A stretch of 48,015 nucleotides of DNA from Paludibacteraceae bacterium (GCA_905234685.1 CAJOIR010000013.1:1-48015); one strand, 5' to 3'. Positions 33,725-43,232 are shown, counted from the first letter of the stretch. Numbers and translations: made by a program. The notes: a model not told the origin generated them from the letters alone.

Positions 33725-36217
33725 ATGTTGCACGAGTCTGCCATTTTGGCAGTAAAACGTATTAGAGACTATTATATGACATACAAATTGGAAGACGTGT
33801 TCAATCCTGATAATGAACAACGCGAGACGCATGTGATTTCTATTATAGAGAGTCATGACAAGAAGGCAGTTTCGAAAACTGAAAATGGCGATATTCTGCC
33901 TGTGTTGCCGTTAAGAAACATGGTGTTGTTTCCCGGCGTGCTTTTGCCAGTGGCAGTCGCCCGACCGAAATCGCTGAAATTAGTAAAGAAAGCCTATGAG
34001 GAGGAGACTCTGATTGCAGTCTGCTGTCAGAAAGACTCTGATGTTCAAGAGCCTGAAGGTCAGGATATTTACCGCTTAGGCACTACTGCGCGCGTGATAC
34101 GCACATTCGATATGCCAGATGGTTCTACGACCATTATTCTTGAGGGCACAGAGCGTATCATGGTTGACGAAGTGGTTGACACTCAGCCATATCTGATGGC
34201 GAAAGTGCTTGTTGTTCCAGAAGTGTTACCCAAGCGCGGTGACAAGGCATTCATCGCCACAGTGAGCAACATAAAGGAGGTGGCAGAGAAGATAATGCGG
34301 CATGTAAGCAATCTGCCGCAAGAGGCATCGCTTGCATTGAAAAATATTGACAATCCTCCTACTCTCGTCAACTACATCTGTGTCAACTTTGAATTGAAGA
34401 TAGAAGAAAAGCAACAACTCTTGCAGCAGGAGCGCATGGAAGACCGTGCTTTCCAACTTCTGGAGATGCTCAACAAGGAGTTGCAGATGTTGGAGATTCG
34501 TCAGTCTATTCAGGAAAAAGCACGCGAAGACATCAGCCGTCAGCAGCGTGAATATTATCTTCACCAGCAGATGCAGACCATTCAGAAAGAACTTGGCGAC
34601 ACTGCCGAGCAGGAGGTAAGCGACATGCGTGCCCGCGCCAAGCAGAAACATTGGTCGGAGGCTACGGCAAAGGTCTTTGAAGACGAACTCAAGAAACTCG
34701 AGCGCATGGCAACGCATTCTCCCGAATACAGTACGCAACAGAACTACCTTGAGACGTTGCTCGCCTTGCCGTGGGAAGATATGACTGAGGACAACTATGA
34801 CATTATCAATGCCGCGCAAGTGCTTGACGAAGACCATTACGGCATGGAGAAAGTAAAGGAGAGAATACTCGAGCATCTAAGCGTATTGAAGATGAAACAA
34901 GGCACTGACAATGCCGGCGTCAGCAGTTTCAAAGCGCCTATTCTGTGTCTTTACGGGCCTCCGGGAGTGGGAAAAACCAGTCTTGGCAAATCTATTGCAC
35001 GCGCCTTGGGTAGAAAATATGCACGAATCTCACTCGGTGGCTTGCACGATGAGGCGGAGATTCGCGGTCACCGCCGTACATATATAGGCGCTATGCCTGG
35101 CAGAATTATTCAGAATATACAGAAAGTGCAGTCTTCAAATCCGGTCTTTGTGCTTGACGAGATTGATAAGGTTACTGCCGACTATCACGGAGACCCAACG
35201 TCAGCATTGCTTGAAGTGCTTGACCCTGAGCAGAATACCACTTTCCATGACAACTATCTTGACCTTGACTACGACTTGAGCAAGGTGCTCTTCATAGCAA
35301 CCGCCAACACGCTGAATACCATTCCGCGTCCGTTGCTCGACCGTATGGAGTTAATTGAGATGACCGGTTACCTGCAGGAAGAGAAAATAGAGATTGCCAA
35401 ACGTCACCTCCTGCCTAAAGAGATTGACAATCACGGGCTCAAACCCTCGCAGTTGAAATTCACCGATGCTGTTATTGATGAAATCATCGAGCATTATACC
35501 CGCGAGTCAGGTGTGCGCGAGTTAGAGAGGCAGATTGCCGCTGTATGCCGCAAGGTCGTTAAGCGTGTAGCCACAGGCGAAAAGTACAACAAGACAGTGC
35601 GTAAAGCTGATTTGCTCACTTACCTCGGCAAGCCGCGCTATAACAGAGACATGTATGAGAACAACCGTTATACGGGTGTGGTCACCGGATTGGCATGGAC
35701 TCAGGTTGGAGGCGAGATATTGTTCATAGAGACCTCTCTTTCTCCAAGCAAGACACCTACCCTCACACTCACCGGCAATCTCGGTGATGTGATGAAAGAG
35801 AGTGCTACCATAGCGCTTGGATATATAAAAGCACACGCCACTGACTTCGGCATTGACAAGAAGAAAATCGATACCTGCGCAGTGCATCTTCACGTGCCAG
35901 AAGGAGCTATTCCGAAAGATGGTCCTTCGGCTGGTATCACCATGACTACAGCTCTTGTATCTGCTTATACCGGCAGACGCGTACGCGAACGCTTGGCCAT
36001 GACAGGAGAGATGACGCTTCGAGGCAAAGTGTTGCCTGTGGGAGGTATCAAAGAGAAGATTCTTGCTGCCAAACGTGCGGGAATAACTGATATCATCCTT
36101 TGTGCAGACAACAGAAAAGACATTGAGGAGATACCGGAAACTTACTTGCAGGGAGTTTCTTTCCATTACGTGAAAGACATTAAGGAGGTAATCGACTTCG
36201 CACTCTTGCATAAGTGA
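33725..36217 (+). CDS. lon: ATP-dependent protease La (Lon)
   Basis: Cytoplasmic AAA+ protease that degrades misfolded and regulatory proteins. The 830-aa product has the N-terminal substrate domain ([26 protein letters not shown]), Walker [10 protein letters not shown] (about 411-419), Walker [10 protein letters not shown], and the C-terminal protease domain with catalytic Ser in [11 protein letters not shown] and Lys in [14 protein letters not shown]. The ATG at 33725 gives a 17-residue lead before Met18 (MTYKLEDVF, at 33776), which is an equally plausible start. Confidence 0.95.
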   Translation: MLHESAILAVKRIRDYYMTYKLEDVFNPDNEQRETHVISIIESHDKKAVSKTENGDILPVLPLRNMVLFPGVLLPVAVARPKSLKLVKKAYEEETLIAVCCQKDSDVQEPEGQDIYRLGTTARVIRTFDMPDGSTTIILEGTERIMVDEVVDTQPYLMAKVLVVPEVLPKRGDKAFIATVSNIKEVAEKIMRHVSNLPQEASLALKNIDNPPTLVNYICVNFELKIEEKQQLLQQERMEDRAFQLLEMLNKELQMLEIRQSIQEKAREDISRQQREYYLHQQMQTIQKELGDTAEQEVSDMRARAKQKHWSEATAKVFEDELKKLERMATHSPEYSTQQNYLETLLALPWEDMTEDNYDIINAAQVLDEDHYGMEKVKERILEHLSVLKMKQGTDNAGVSSFKAPILCLYGPPGVGKTSLGKSIARALGRKYARISLGGLHDEAEIRGHRRTYIGAMPGRIIQNIQKVQSSNPVFVLDEIDKVTADYHGDPTSALLEVLDPEQNTTFHDNYLDLDYDLSKVLFIATANTLNTIPRPLLDRMELIEMTGYLQEEKIEIAKRHLLPKEIDNHGLKPSQLKFTDAVIDEIIEHYTRESGVRELERQIAAVCRKVVKRVATGEKYNKTVRKADLLTYLGKPRYNRDMYENNRYTGVVTGLAWTQVGGEILFIETSLSPSKTPTLTLTGNLGDVMKESATIALGYIKAHATDFGIDKKKIDTCAVHLHVPEGAIPKDGPSAGITMTTALVSAYTGRRVRERLAMTGEMTLRGKVLPVGGIKEKILAAKRAGITDIILCADNRKDIEEIPETYLQGVSFHYVKDIKEVIDFALLHK

Positions 36218-36236
36218 AAAAGAAATACTATCTTTG
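36206..36236 (+). promoter_or_regulatory. Promoter of the WG-repeat lipoprotein gene
   Basis: -33 TTG (36206-36208), 20-nt spacer, -7 TATCTTTG (36229-36236). It overlaps the last codons of lon; the ATG is 28 nt downstream. Confidence 0.7.
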
Positions 36237-36264
36237 CCACGTTAAACTATAGAAACATACAACT

Positions 36265-36891
36265 ATGAAAACTAACATTTTCCTTACTGCACTACTAATG
36301 CTTATGCTGGTGTCGTGCAACAACAGTTATGCTCCTTTGGCAGACGTGGAGAAGTTCGAACGTTACGATGTGGTTGGCTCTGGTGAAGAACTGATTTGCA
36401 AAGAGGAGAAACTCACCCGCATGTACGGTTTCCTCAACCCTGATGGCACATGGGCTATTGAGCCGCAGTATAAAGACGCAAGCAATTTCCATAATGGCAT
36501 TGCCATTGTGCAGATGTGGAATACCGCGCCGCACTGGGGAGGAATCAACACCGAGAACAAATGGGTTATCTGCCCTCGTTTCCGCAATTCGTCTGATGTG
36601 CGCGGAGCCATCGACTCTATTGAGAAAGGACGAGCTCAAGGCGTAGAACTCTGGGCGACGGAGAATCCCCTGTCTGGCACATACGGATATCTTGACCACT
36701 ATGGAGAATGGGCATTGTTTCCGCGATTCAAGTCTGCATATCAGTTCGACCAGTATGGTCGCGCCATTGTTGAAACTCTCGTAGGTATGTGGGGCGCTAT
36801 CAACAAAAGAGGTGAATATATCATTCAACCTATCTTCAACAACTCATCTGATGTTCGTTATGCACTTGACAGACTGCAAGAAGTGCTTTAG
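36265..36891 (+). CDS. WG-repeat lipoprotein
   Basis: A 208-aa lipoprotein: signal peptide with lipobox LVSC (Cys18). The mature part has WG-type repeats, recognisable as G(F/Y)L(N/D)...G.W.(I/L)(E/F)P(Q/R)(Y/F)K.A..F, at about 55-80 (YGFLNPDGTWAIEPQYKDASNF), 132-160 (YGYLDHYGEWALFPRFKSAYQF) and 172-190 (WGAINKRGEYIIQPIF). These short repeats form beta-rich arrays of unknown function. It has its own promoter and is followed 33 nt later by the patatin gene. Confidence 0.85.
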   Translation: MKTNIFLTALLMLMLVSCNNSYAPLADVEKFERYDVVGSGEELICKEEKLTRMYGFLNPDGTWAIEPQYKDASNFHNGIAIVQMWNTAPHWGGINTENKWVICPRFRNSSDVRGAIDSIEKGRAQGVELWATENPLSGTYGYLDHYGEWALFPRFKSAYQFDQYGRAIVETLVGMWGAINKRGEYIIQPIFNNSSDVRYALDRLQEVL

Positions 36892-36924
36892 TAGCATTGA
36901 CTTAAAAAATCTAACACTTGAAAA

Positions 36925-37809
36925 ATGAAACAGAAAGTAGCATTAGTGCTCGCAAGCGGCGGAGCTCGTGGTATGGCACATATTGGCGCTATCGAAGAGC
37001 TCGAGAGTCGTGGTTATGAAATCACTTCTGTCGCCGGTTGCTCTGTGGGAGCGCTCATCGCGGGCATCTATGCCACTGGCAAACTGAAGGAGTGCAAGCA
37101 GTGGTTCTTATCGCTTGATACACAGAAGATTCTCTCATTGGGAGACTTTTCGCTCAGCAAAAACTATGTGGTCAAAGGCGACCGCACTGTCGCCGCATTC
37201 AAGGAGATTGTGCCTGATTGCCTGATTGAGGATTTGCCTATTCCTGTTTCACTTGTCGCAAGCGATATCATTCACAACCGCGAGGTCGTCATGGAGACCG
37301 GTAGCCTGTTTGAGGCTGTGCGCGCCTCTGTCAGCATTCCTCTCTTCTTTCGCCCTGTAAAAAAAGAGGATATGCTCCTTGTTGACGGCGGAATACTCAA
37401 TGCATGCCCTCTGAATCGTGTACGACGCACAGAAGGCGACATACTTGCAGCCATGAATATATCTGCGCCTGATGCTATGCAGGTTGAGAAGCCGAAGCCC
37501 CTTGTTTCTCATGCTGTGATTAATCGTCTCCCTGACTTTATAGGAGACAAGATAGAGGCTTTGATGCGCGAGCATGAGGATGACTATCTTTCCGACAGCG
37601 TCACTTATGCTTCATTGCTCTCGCGTATGACCGACATGATGATTCAGAACAACACCGTGCTTATGAACAAACTTGTGCATTGTGACATACTTGCCGAGAT
37701 GCCTATGAATCAATATCCTACTTTCGCTTTCGACAAGGCGGAGGAGATTATTGAACTTGGCAGGCAACTCATGCATGATGCCATCGACCGCTACGAGGCA
37801 CAACAATAA
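36925..37809 (+). CDS. Patatin-like phospholipase
   Basis: A 294-aa serine lipid hydrolase of the patatin/RssA type. The oxyanion glycine loop is ASGGARGMAHIGAI (about 10-23), the nucleophile elbow is GCSVGAL (Ser about 41), and the dyad Asp is in LLVDGGILNACP (about 152-155). No signal peptide is present, so it is cytoplasmic or membrane-peripheral, as for RssA. It probably cleaves acyl chains from phospholipids; the exact substrate is unknown. Confidence 0.92.
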   Translation: MKQKVALVLASGGARGMAHIGAIEELESRGYEITSVAGCSVGALIAGIYATGKLKECKQWFLSLDTQKILSLGDFSLSKNYVVKGDRTVAAFKEIVPDCLIEDLPIPVSLVASDIIHNREVVMETGSLFEAVRASVSIPLFFRPVKKEDMLLVDGGILNACPLNRVRRTEGDILAAMNISAPDAMQVEKPKPLVSHAVINRLPDFIGDKIEALMREHEDDYLSDSVTYASLLSRMTDMMIQNNTVLMNKLVHCDILAEMPMNQYPTFAFDKAEEIIELGRQLMHDAIDRYEAQQ

Positions 37810-37812
37810 TTT

Positions 37813-37863
37813 AGCCTTATAACCTATTAACCTTTAGCCTTTTAACCTTATAACCTCTTAACC
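37813..37863 (-). repeat. GGTTA-type repeat array after the patatin gene
   Basis: Read on the minus strand, six imperfect units (GGTTAAGA, GGTTATAA, GGTTAAAA, GGCTAAA, GGTTAATA, GGTTATAA) stand in tandem between the convergent patatin gene and the hypothetical gene ending at 37870. They match the unit of the umuD-umuC array at 27762-27801, in the opposite orientation. Confidence 0.85.
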
Positions 37864-37869
37864 CATATT

Positions 37870-38190
37870 TTACCTCACCCATCTGATGGTATAATCGTAG
37901 TCTGTGCCATCCCAGTCGCAACCTTCATGGTCGGTGTAACCGCTAAGGGTTTTGGTATATAAATATGGCTCTCCCTTCTTCAGTGTAACAGGGTCTTTAG
38001 GCCAGATACTGAAAACAATAGTGTCTGAGGTGATTGACTTGATTTCAAGACTTAAGAGTCCTACTCTGTATTCTTGACCTTCTTCTACCTCAATACTGAT
38101 TGTGCCGTTGTCTACTCTTGGCTTGCATGTCGCACCAAGATTACTCCAATCTTCTTCCGAGCAATGTATTGTCAAAACAGCCGTCTTCAT
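37870..38190 (-). CDS. Small hypothetical protein
   Basis: A 106-aa protein of unknown function, starting MKTAVLTIHCSEEDW. It is probably beta-rich, with several aromatic and acidic residues (EVEEGQEYRVGLL, DTIVFSIWPKDPVTLKKGEPYLY, GCDWDGTDYDYTIRW) and Cys residues near both ends. No signal peptide or known motif. An in-frame ATG at 38232 is ruled out because it lies inside the promoter's -7 element, upstream of the predicted transcript start. Confidence 0.7.
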   Translation of the reverse strand: MKTAVLTIHCSEEDWSNLGATCKPRVDNGTISIEVEEGQEYRVGLLSLEIKSITSDTIVFSIWPKDPVTLKKGEPYLYTKTLSGYTDHEGCDWDGTDYDYTIRWVR

Positions 38191-38229
38191 ATAAGTAAGT
38201 AATATTTGTGGTTTGATTGATTTCTTTTG

Positions 38230-38260
38230 CAAAGATATAACATTTTTTCAGTCTGACAAA
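38230..38260 (-). promoter_or_regulatory. Promoter of the small hypothetical gene
   Basis: Minus strand: -7 TATCTTTG (38237-38230), -33 TTTG (38260-38257), spacer 19 nt. It is divergent from the promoter at 38454-38484. Three TGTCAAA copies (near 38278, 38294, 38384) lie between the two promoters and might be operator sites. Confidence 0.7.
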
Positions 38261-38453
38261 ATGACATCAAAATCATTGTCAAATCTATCAAAGTGTCAAA
38301 CCTAGGATACTATAGACCAAGCAAAGATCAAGCATACTTCACTATAACTCTTGTGTAAGCAAAATGAATGAAAAAGTTAGCAAATTGTCAAACCGGCCGC
38401 ATACTGATTGACAACTCAAAAATAATTGAATATTGAATAAAATGATTATCATA

Positions 38454-38484
38454 TTGCACAACTGAAAAAATATTCTTATCTTTG
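38454..38484 (+). promoter_or_regulatory. Promoter of the leader RNA before DUF4491-ppdK
   Basis: -33 TTG (38454-38456), 20-nt spacer, -7 TATCTTTG (38477-38484). The predicted transcript start is near 38491, 18 nt before the leader ORF. Confidence 0.75.
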
Positions 38485-38508
38485 CAGACTGAAAATAAAT
38501 ATAGAATC

Positions 38509-38580
38509 ATGACCCTGCATATTAACCATATTCAGATGCGACGCATGTCGCTTTGCATTATGCATGGTATAACTATATAG
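38509..38580 (+). CDS. Candidate 23-codon leader peptide
   Basis: A small ORF directly after the promoter: starts MTLHINHIQ, ends MHGITI and a TAG stop. It is rich in Ile (5), Met (4) and His (3). The stop is 6 nt before a strong terminator, the usual geometry of a translated attenuator leader. Two small hairpins (GCGAC-GCAT-GTCGC and GCAT/ATGC) inside the ORF could compete with the terminator. It is too short to show coding bias, so translation is inferred. Confidence 0.5.
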   Translation: MTLHINHIQMRRMSLCIMHGITI

Positions 38581-38586
38581 AATAAG

Positions 38587-38620
38587 AAGGCTTTCCCGCA
38601 TAAGGGGGAGCCTTTTTTAT
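38587..38620 (+). terminator. Intrinsic terminator between leader ORF and DUF4491
   Basis: An 11-bp stem AAGGCTTTCCC/GGGGGAGCCTT (two G-T pairs) with a 6-nt loop, then a T6 run. It lies 33 nt before the DUF4491 start, with no second consensus promoter after it, so downstream expression seems to need read-through. Confidence 0.8.
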
Positions 38621-38652
38621 TCTCTAACACTCTATAATTAAGGTACATAAAG

Positions 38653-38973
38653 ATGAATATTTACGGACTCATACTCGGCGCGGGAGCGTTTCTTTGCATT
38701 GGGATGTTTCATCCGCTTGTCATCAAAGCCGAGTACTATTTCGGAGTTCGCGCATGGTGGGGATTCCTGTTGGTGGGTATAGCAGCTGCAGTGGGTTCGC
38801 TGTTTGTCGGGAATATCTACATCTCCATTTTTCTGGGCATCTTTGCCTTCTCTGCCTTCTGGGGTATAGGCGAGATGTTCAAGCAGCGCGAGCGCGTGCG
38901 CAAAGGTTGGTTCCCTATGAACCCCAAGCGCAAAGACGAATACAAGCAACAAACGAATACAACAGATATATAA
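38653..38973 (+). CDS. DUF4491 small membrane protein
   Basis: A 106-aa protein with three predicted membrane helices (about 3-22, 35-53 and 55-75) and a basic cytoplasmic tail (FKQRERVRKGWFPMNPKRKDEYK). The wording NIYGLILGAGAFLCIGMFHPLVIKAEYYFG is what I recall of the DUF4491 family found across Bacteroidales. Function unknown. It sits between the leader terminator and ppdK, 22 nt before the latter, so the two are probably cotranscribed. Confidence 0.82.
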   Translation: MNIYGLILGAGAFLCIGMFHPLVIKAEYYFGVRAWWGFLLVGIAAAVGSLFVGNIYISIFLGIFAFSAFWGIGEMFKQRERVRKGWFPMNPKRKDEYKQQTNTTDI

Positions 38974-38995
38974 CATAATTAACAACATTTTTACA

Positions 38996-41725
38996 ATGGA
39001 ACAGAAAAAACGTGTTTACACTTTCGGTAATGGAAAGGCCGAAGGTAATGCCCAGATGCGTGAGCAACTGGGTGGCAAAGGCGCAAACTGCGCCGAGATG
39101 AACCTTGTTGGTGTTCCCGTGCCTCCGGGATTCACTATCACTACTGATGTCTGCAACGAATACTACGAAGTTGGACAAGAGAAGATCATGGCTTTGCTCA
39201 ACGAAGATGTAGTTGCTGCTGTTCACCACATCGAAGGCCTCATGAATAGCAAGTTCGGAGACCCCACCAATCCTCTGTTGGTATCAGTTCGTTCTGGTGC
39301 ACGCGCATCTATGCCCGGTATGATGGATACTATCCTCAACCTTGGTTTGAATGACATCGTGGCTGAGGGTATGGTTAAGAAAACCAACAATCCTCACTTC
39401 GTTTACGACTCATATCGCCGCTTCGTGCAGATGTATGGTGATGTTGTTCTCGGCATGAAACCCGTCAACAAGACCGACATTGATCCGTTTGAGGCTATCA
39501 TAGAGGAAGTAAAAGAGATTCGTGGCGTAAAACTTGACAAAGACCTCAATGTTGACGAACTCAAACTTCTCGTTGCACGATTCAAAACTGCCATCAAAGA
39601 GCAGACTGGCAAGGATTTCCCCAATGACCCTATGGAGCAACTCTGGGGAGCCATCTGCGCTGTATTCCGCAGTTGGATGAACGAGCGTGCTATTCTCTAT
39701 CGTAAGATGGAAGGTATACCTGACGAATGGGGAACGGCAGTTTCGGTTATGGCAATGGTATTCGGTAACATGGGCGACACCTCAGCTACTGGTGTATGTT
39801 TCAGCCGTGACGCTGCCACAGGCGAAAACCTCTTCAATGGTGAGTATCTTGTCAATGCACAAGGCGAGGATGTTGTCGCTGGTATCCGTACTCCGCAACA
39901 AATTACTCTCGAAGGCAGCCGCCGTTGGGCTAAGTTGCAAGGCATCAGCGAGGAAGAGCGTGCAAGCAAATATCCTTCTATGGAAGAAGTAATGCCTGAC
40001 CTTTATAAAGAACTTTACGGCATTCAGGCTAAGCTTCAGGCTCACTACCGCGACATGCAGGACATGGAGTTCACCGTTCAAGAAGGCAAACTCTGGTTCC
40101 TCCAGACACGTAACGGCAAGCGTACTGGCACTGCAATGGTGAAGATCGCAATGGATCTCTGCCGCGAAGGTGTTATCTCCGAGAAAGAGGCTATCCTTCG
40201 TTGCGAGCCGCAGAAACTTGACGAACTTCTCCACCCTGTTTTCGACAAGGACGCCATCAAGAAAGCCAAAGTCATCACACAGGGTCTGCCTGCATCTCCG
40301 GGTGCCGCTTGCGGACAAATCGTGTTCCACGCTGACGATGCTCAGGAGTGGCATGAGAATGGTCACAAGGTTATCATGGTTCGTATCGAGACCTCTCCCG
40401 AAGACCTCGCTGGTATGTCGGCTGCCGAAGGTATCCTTACCGCTCGCGGAGGTATGACCTCACACGCTGCAGTTGTGGCTCGCGGTATGGGTAAATGCTG
40501 CGTTTCTGGTGCCGGCGCTATCATCGTTGACTACAAAGCAAAGACTGTTACCATCGAGGGTGTTACCTATCACGAAGGCGACTACATCTCTCTTAATGGT
40601 TCTACAGGTCAGGTTTATGCAGGCGAGATTCCTACCAAGGCAGCTGAACTCTCAGGCGACTTCAAGGCTCTCATGGATCTCTGCGACAAATACACCAAAC
40701 TGCAAGTTCGTACCAATGCTGATACTCCTCACGATGCACGCGTAGCACGCGCCTTTGGTGCTAAGGGTATCGGTCTTACCCGTACTGAGCACATGTTCTT
40801 CGAAGACAAGAAGATCATCGCCATGCGTGAGATGATTCTTGCTAAGGATGCAGAAGGCCGCGAGAAAGCTCTGGCTAAACTCCTCCCCTATCAGAAAGCT
40901 GACTTCAAGGGTATACTTGAGGCTATGGATGGTTGCCCGGTTAACATACGTCTTCTTGATCCGCCATTGCATGAGTTTGTACCTCACGATATTAAAGGTC
41001 AGGAGCAGATGGCCAAGGAAATGGGCGTTTCTGTTGAGGAAATCCAGCAGCGTGTGGCTTCCCTCGCCGAGAACAACCCGATGCTTGGTCACCGTGGATG
41101 CCGTCTCGGTATCACATTCCCCGAAATAACCGCTATGCAGACACGTGCTATCCTTAGCGCAGCATGCGAGTTGAAGAAGGAAGGCAAGAACCCGATGCCA
41201 GAAATCATGGTGCCTCTGATTGGTATTCTCTACGAGCTCAAGCAGCAGAAAGAAATTATCCAGCGCGTTGCCAAGGAAGTCTTTGCTGAATACGGCGTAG
41301 AAGTTGAGTTTGAGATTGGTACTATGATTGAGATTCCGCGTGCCGCTCTTACCGCCGACCGTATTGCAACTGAGGCTCAGTATTTCAGCTTCGGTACTAA
41401 CGACCTCACCCAGATGACCTTCGGCTACAGCCGCGATGATATCGCTTCGTTCTTGCCTGCATATCTTGAGAAGAAGATTCTTAAGGTTGACCCGTTCCAG
41501 GTTCTCGATCAGAATGGCGTTGGCCAGCTCATCAAGATGGCAGTTGAGAAAGGTCGCGCTGTTCGTCCGGGATTGCGTACAGGCATCTGCGGCGAGCATG
41601 GTGGTGAACCTTCAAGTGTTAAGTTCTGCGCCCGCGTGGGTATGAACTACGCTTCTTGCTCACCATTCCGTGTACCTATTGCACGCCTCGCAGCAGCTCA
41701 GGCCGCAGTAGAAGATGAAATCTAA
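38996..41725 (+). CDS. ppdK: Pyruvate, phosphate dikinase
   Basis: Interconverts pyruvate, ATP and phosphate with phosphoenolpyruvate, AMP and PPi in central carbon metabolism. The 909-aa length is normal. The N-terminal ATP-grasp domain has GGKGANCAEM, SVRSGARASMPGMMDTILNLG and MVFGN; the central phospho-His domain has GGMTSHAAVVARGMGKCCVSG (about 482-502) with the swivelling His; the C-terminal PEP-binding TIM barrel has GIGLTRTEHMF, GHRGCRLG and FSFGTNDLTQMTFGYSRDD. It ends with a strong terminator. Confidence 0.97.
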   Translation: MEQKKRVYTFGNGKAEGNAQMREQLGGKGANCAEMNLVGVPVPPGFTITTDVCNEYYEVGQEKIMALLNEDVVAAVHHIEGLMNSKFGDPTNPLLVSVRSGARASMPGMMDTILNLGLNDIVAEGMVKKTNNPHFVYDSYRRFVQMYGDVVLGMKPVNKTDIDPFEAIIEEVKEIRGVKLDKDLNVDELKLLVARFKTAIKEQTGKDFPNDPMEQLWGAICAVFRSWMNERAILYRKMEGIPDEWGTAVSVMAMVFGNMGDTSATGVCFSRDAATGENLFNGEYLVNAQGEDVVAGIRTPQQITLEGSRRWAKLQGISEEERASKYPSMEEVMPDLYKELYGIQAKLQAHYRDMQDMEFTVQEGKLWFLQTRNGKRTGTAMVKIAMDLCREGVISEKEAILRCEPQKLDELLHPVFDKDAIKKAKVITQGLPASPGAACGQIVFHADDAQEWHENGHKVIMVRIETSPEDLAGMSAAEGILTARGGMTSHAAVVARGMGKCCVSGAGAIIVDYKAKTVTIEGVTYHEGDYISLNGSTGQVYAGEIPTKAAELSGDFKALMDLCDKYTKLQVRTNADTPHDARVARAFGAKGIGLTRTEHMFFEDKKIIAMREMILAKDAEGREKALAKLLPYQKADFKGILEAMDGCPVNIRLLDPPLHEFVPHDIKGQEQMAKEMGVSVEEIQQRVASLAENNPMLGHRGCRLGITFPEITAMQTRAILSAACELKKEGKNPMPEIMVPLIGILYELKQQKEIIQRVAKEVFAEYGVEVEFEIGTMIEIPRAALTADRIATEAQYFSFGTNDLTQMTFGYSRDDIASFLPAYLEKKILKVDPFQVLDQNGVGQLIKMAVEKGRAVRPGLRTGICGEHGGEPSSVKFCARVGMNYASCSPFRVPIARLAAAQAAVEDEI

Positions 41726-41742
41726 TTCTTAGATTATTAATT

Positions 41743-41780
41743 AAAGCAACGCACCTCAAAAATGAGATGCGTTGCTTTTT
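41743..41780 (+). terminator. Terminator of ppdK
   Basis: Long inverted repeat AAAGCAACGCA-C-CTCA/TGAG-A-TGCGTTGCTTT with an AAAA loop and a T5 tail, 18 nt after the ppdK stop. It may also serve the convergent DUF1295 gene. Confidence 0.9.
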
Positions 41781-41843
41781 ATTTCAATATAGGAACTCAC
41801 ATCTCAAAAAAAGTCAAAATATGACATATATATCATATTAGTA

Positions 41844-42695
41844 TCATATCAACATTCTTGTCTGCTTGCGGTATTCTGCATAGCCAGGTTTGTTCTGCAG
41901 TTGGCGCTTTTCCATTAGCGGTATACTGATTCCTACAAACAATGCCGTCATTGTCACTGGCCCCAAGATATACCAGTTAATGCCATTAATTGAAGCATAC
42001 ATTATCCATATACCCCACCAGAACTGTATTTCGCCGAAATAATTCGGATGTCTGCCGTGTTTCCAAAGACCAACATTGCAATACTTGCCGGGATTCTGCG
42101 CGCGAAAGTCATGTATCTGCTTGTCTGCAATGAGTTGGATAGTAGCAGAGGCAATACAGATAACAAAGCCGAGCCAGGTAATAATATTAGTCGCAACCCC
42201 ACTAGCATACAGGTTCAATCCTGGCAGCATGGCTGCAAAGACAACAAGCGTCGGCATCATGTTAAGTCCGAAGAAATTGATAAGGTGAAACAACACTGGA
42301 TGCATACTGCGGTATTTGGTATATCGCCAGTCTTCGTGAGCAATTCCTTTAAAAGTTATTGCCCAATTACGCGTAAGCCGTATGCCCCAATACCAGGAAG
42401 CCACAAGAAGTAAAATAACCGGCAGCGACCAGACACCTGTGTAAAACGCCCATAGCAGAAAAGCCACTGGCGGGAACACACTCCAATACGGGTCATAAAC
42501 CGACACATTCTCATATAGCAGTCCGAATAACCAGACGACAACAGTTGCCAATACATCAGCACATAGTAAAGCCCAAACAGGTTGCATGCTACATGTTGTC
42601 AACTCTCTGAATAGTAACCAACCTGCTATACCTGCAAGCAAATATATAACTGCTATCAGCGCTACACTGCACCATTTTGAATAAGTCCTTTTCAT
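41844..42695 (-). CDS. DUF1295 / steroid 5-alpha-reductase-like membrane protein
   Basis: A 283-aa integral membrane protein with about seven hydrophobic segments. The C-terminal half matches the DUF1295 family related to steroid 5-alpha reductase and isoprenylcysteine methyltransferases: RNWAITFKGIAHEDWRYTKYR, GKYCNVGLWKHGRHPNYFGEIQFWWGIW and the end PLMEKRQLQNKPGYAEYRKQT. The conserved HGRHPNYFGE and E-R/Y residues of the cofactor-binding region are intact. Substrate unknown. It has its own promoter and is convergent with ppdK. Confidence 0.88.
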   Translation of the reverse strand: MKRTYSKWCSVALIAVIYLLAGIAGWLLFRELTTCSMQPVWALLCADVLATVVVWLFGLLYENVSVYDPYWSVFPPVAFLLWAFYTGVWSLPVILLLVASWYWGIRLTRNWAITFKGIAHEDWRYTKYRSMHPVLFHLINFFGLNMMPTLVVFAAMLPGLNLYASGVATNIITWLGFVICIASATIQLIADKQIHDFRAQNPGKYCNVGLWKHGRHPNYFGEIQFWWGIWIMYASINGINWYILGPVTMTALFVGISIPLMEKRQLQNKPGYAEYRKQTRMLI

Positions 42696-42734
42696 ACTGC
42701 TTTCTTTATTATTTTAACATTTCATTTTCGGCAA

Positions 42735-42765
42735 CAAAGATAGGGAATATCTTAATATTAACAAA
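42735..42765 (-). promoter_or_regulatory. Promoter of the DUF1295 gene
   Basis: Minus strand: -7 TATCTTTG (42742-42735), -33 TTTG (42765-42762), 19-nt spacer, 39 nt upstream of the ATG. Confidence 0.7.
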
Positions 42766-42812
42766 ACAGCAACCAATATGATTAAATAAAACACAAGAGT
42801 ACATACATCATA

Positions 42813-42844
42813 TTTGTGAGAATAGAAATATTTGATTACCTTTG
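42813..42844 (+). promoter_or_regulatory. Promoter of tRNA-Thr
   Basis: -33 TTTG (42813-42816), 20-nt spacer, -7 TACCTTTG (42837-42844), 40 nt before the tRNA. Confidence 0.75.
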
Positions 42845-42884
42845 CAGCCGCTAAGAAAACTCATAGCATCATATATGTTTTGTT

Positions 42885-42957
<73 letters not shown>

Positions 42958-42963
42958 CAAACA

Positions 42964-43001
42964 AACAATGAGAAAACTCTATTAAGGGTTTTCTCATTGT
43001 T
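42964..43001 (+). terminator. Terminator of tRNA-Thr
   Basis: A 14-bp perfect stem AACAATGAGAAAAC/GTTTTCTCATTGTT with a 10-nt loop, beginning 7 nt after the tRNA. Confidence 0.8.
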
Positions 43002-43146
43002 AATATATTGCAAAACATACTATTATATACATACCTGATATAACCAATATATCTGCTCAAAATCACCGATGAAATCGCAAATATTTTGACATATTGTAAG
43101 TTAACATACGGTTGATATTTTTCTTGTAAAAATTATAATTTACCTA

Positions 43147-43176
43147 TTGTATGTTGATAAAATTGTGTTATCTTTG
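43147..43176 (+). promoter_or_regulatory. Promoter of nrdD
   Basis: -33 TTG (43147-43149), 19-nt spacer, -7 TATCTTTG (43169-43176). The ATG is 242 nt further on, so the transcript has a long leader. AT-rich DNA upstream (43002-43146) shows no gene. Confidence 0.7.
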
Positions 43177-43232
43177 CACACGACCGATTTTGGGAAAAGG
43201 CACCCTATAACAACATTGTAATAGTGTAGTGT

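Noticed and set aside
38191..38232. ATG at 38232 for the small hypothetical protein
   Set aside because: It overlaps the -7 element at 38230-38237 and so lies upstream of the predicted transcript start.
40652..41599. Long antisense open frame (315 aa) opposite ppdK
   Set aside because: It mirrors the codon pattern of ppdK, has no recognisable family motif, and ppdK is beyond doubt. Similar long shadows lie opposite lon (34226-34876, 35522-36211) and nrdD (44811-45524).
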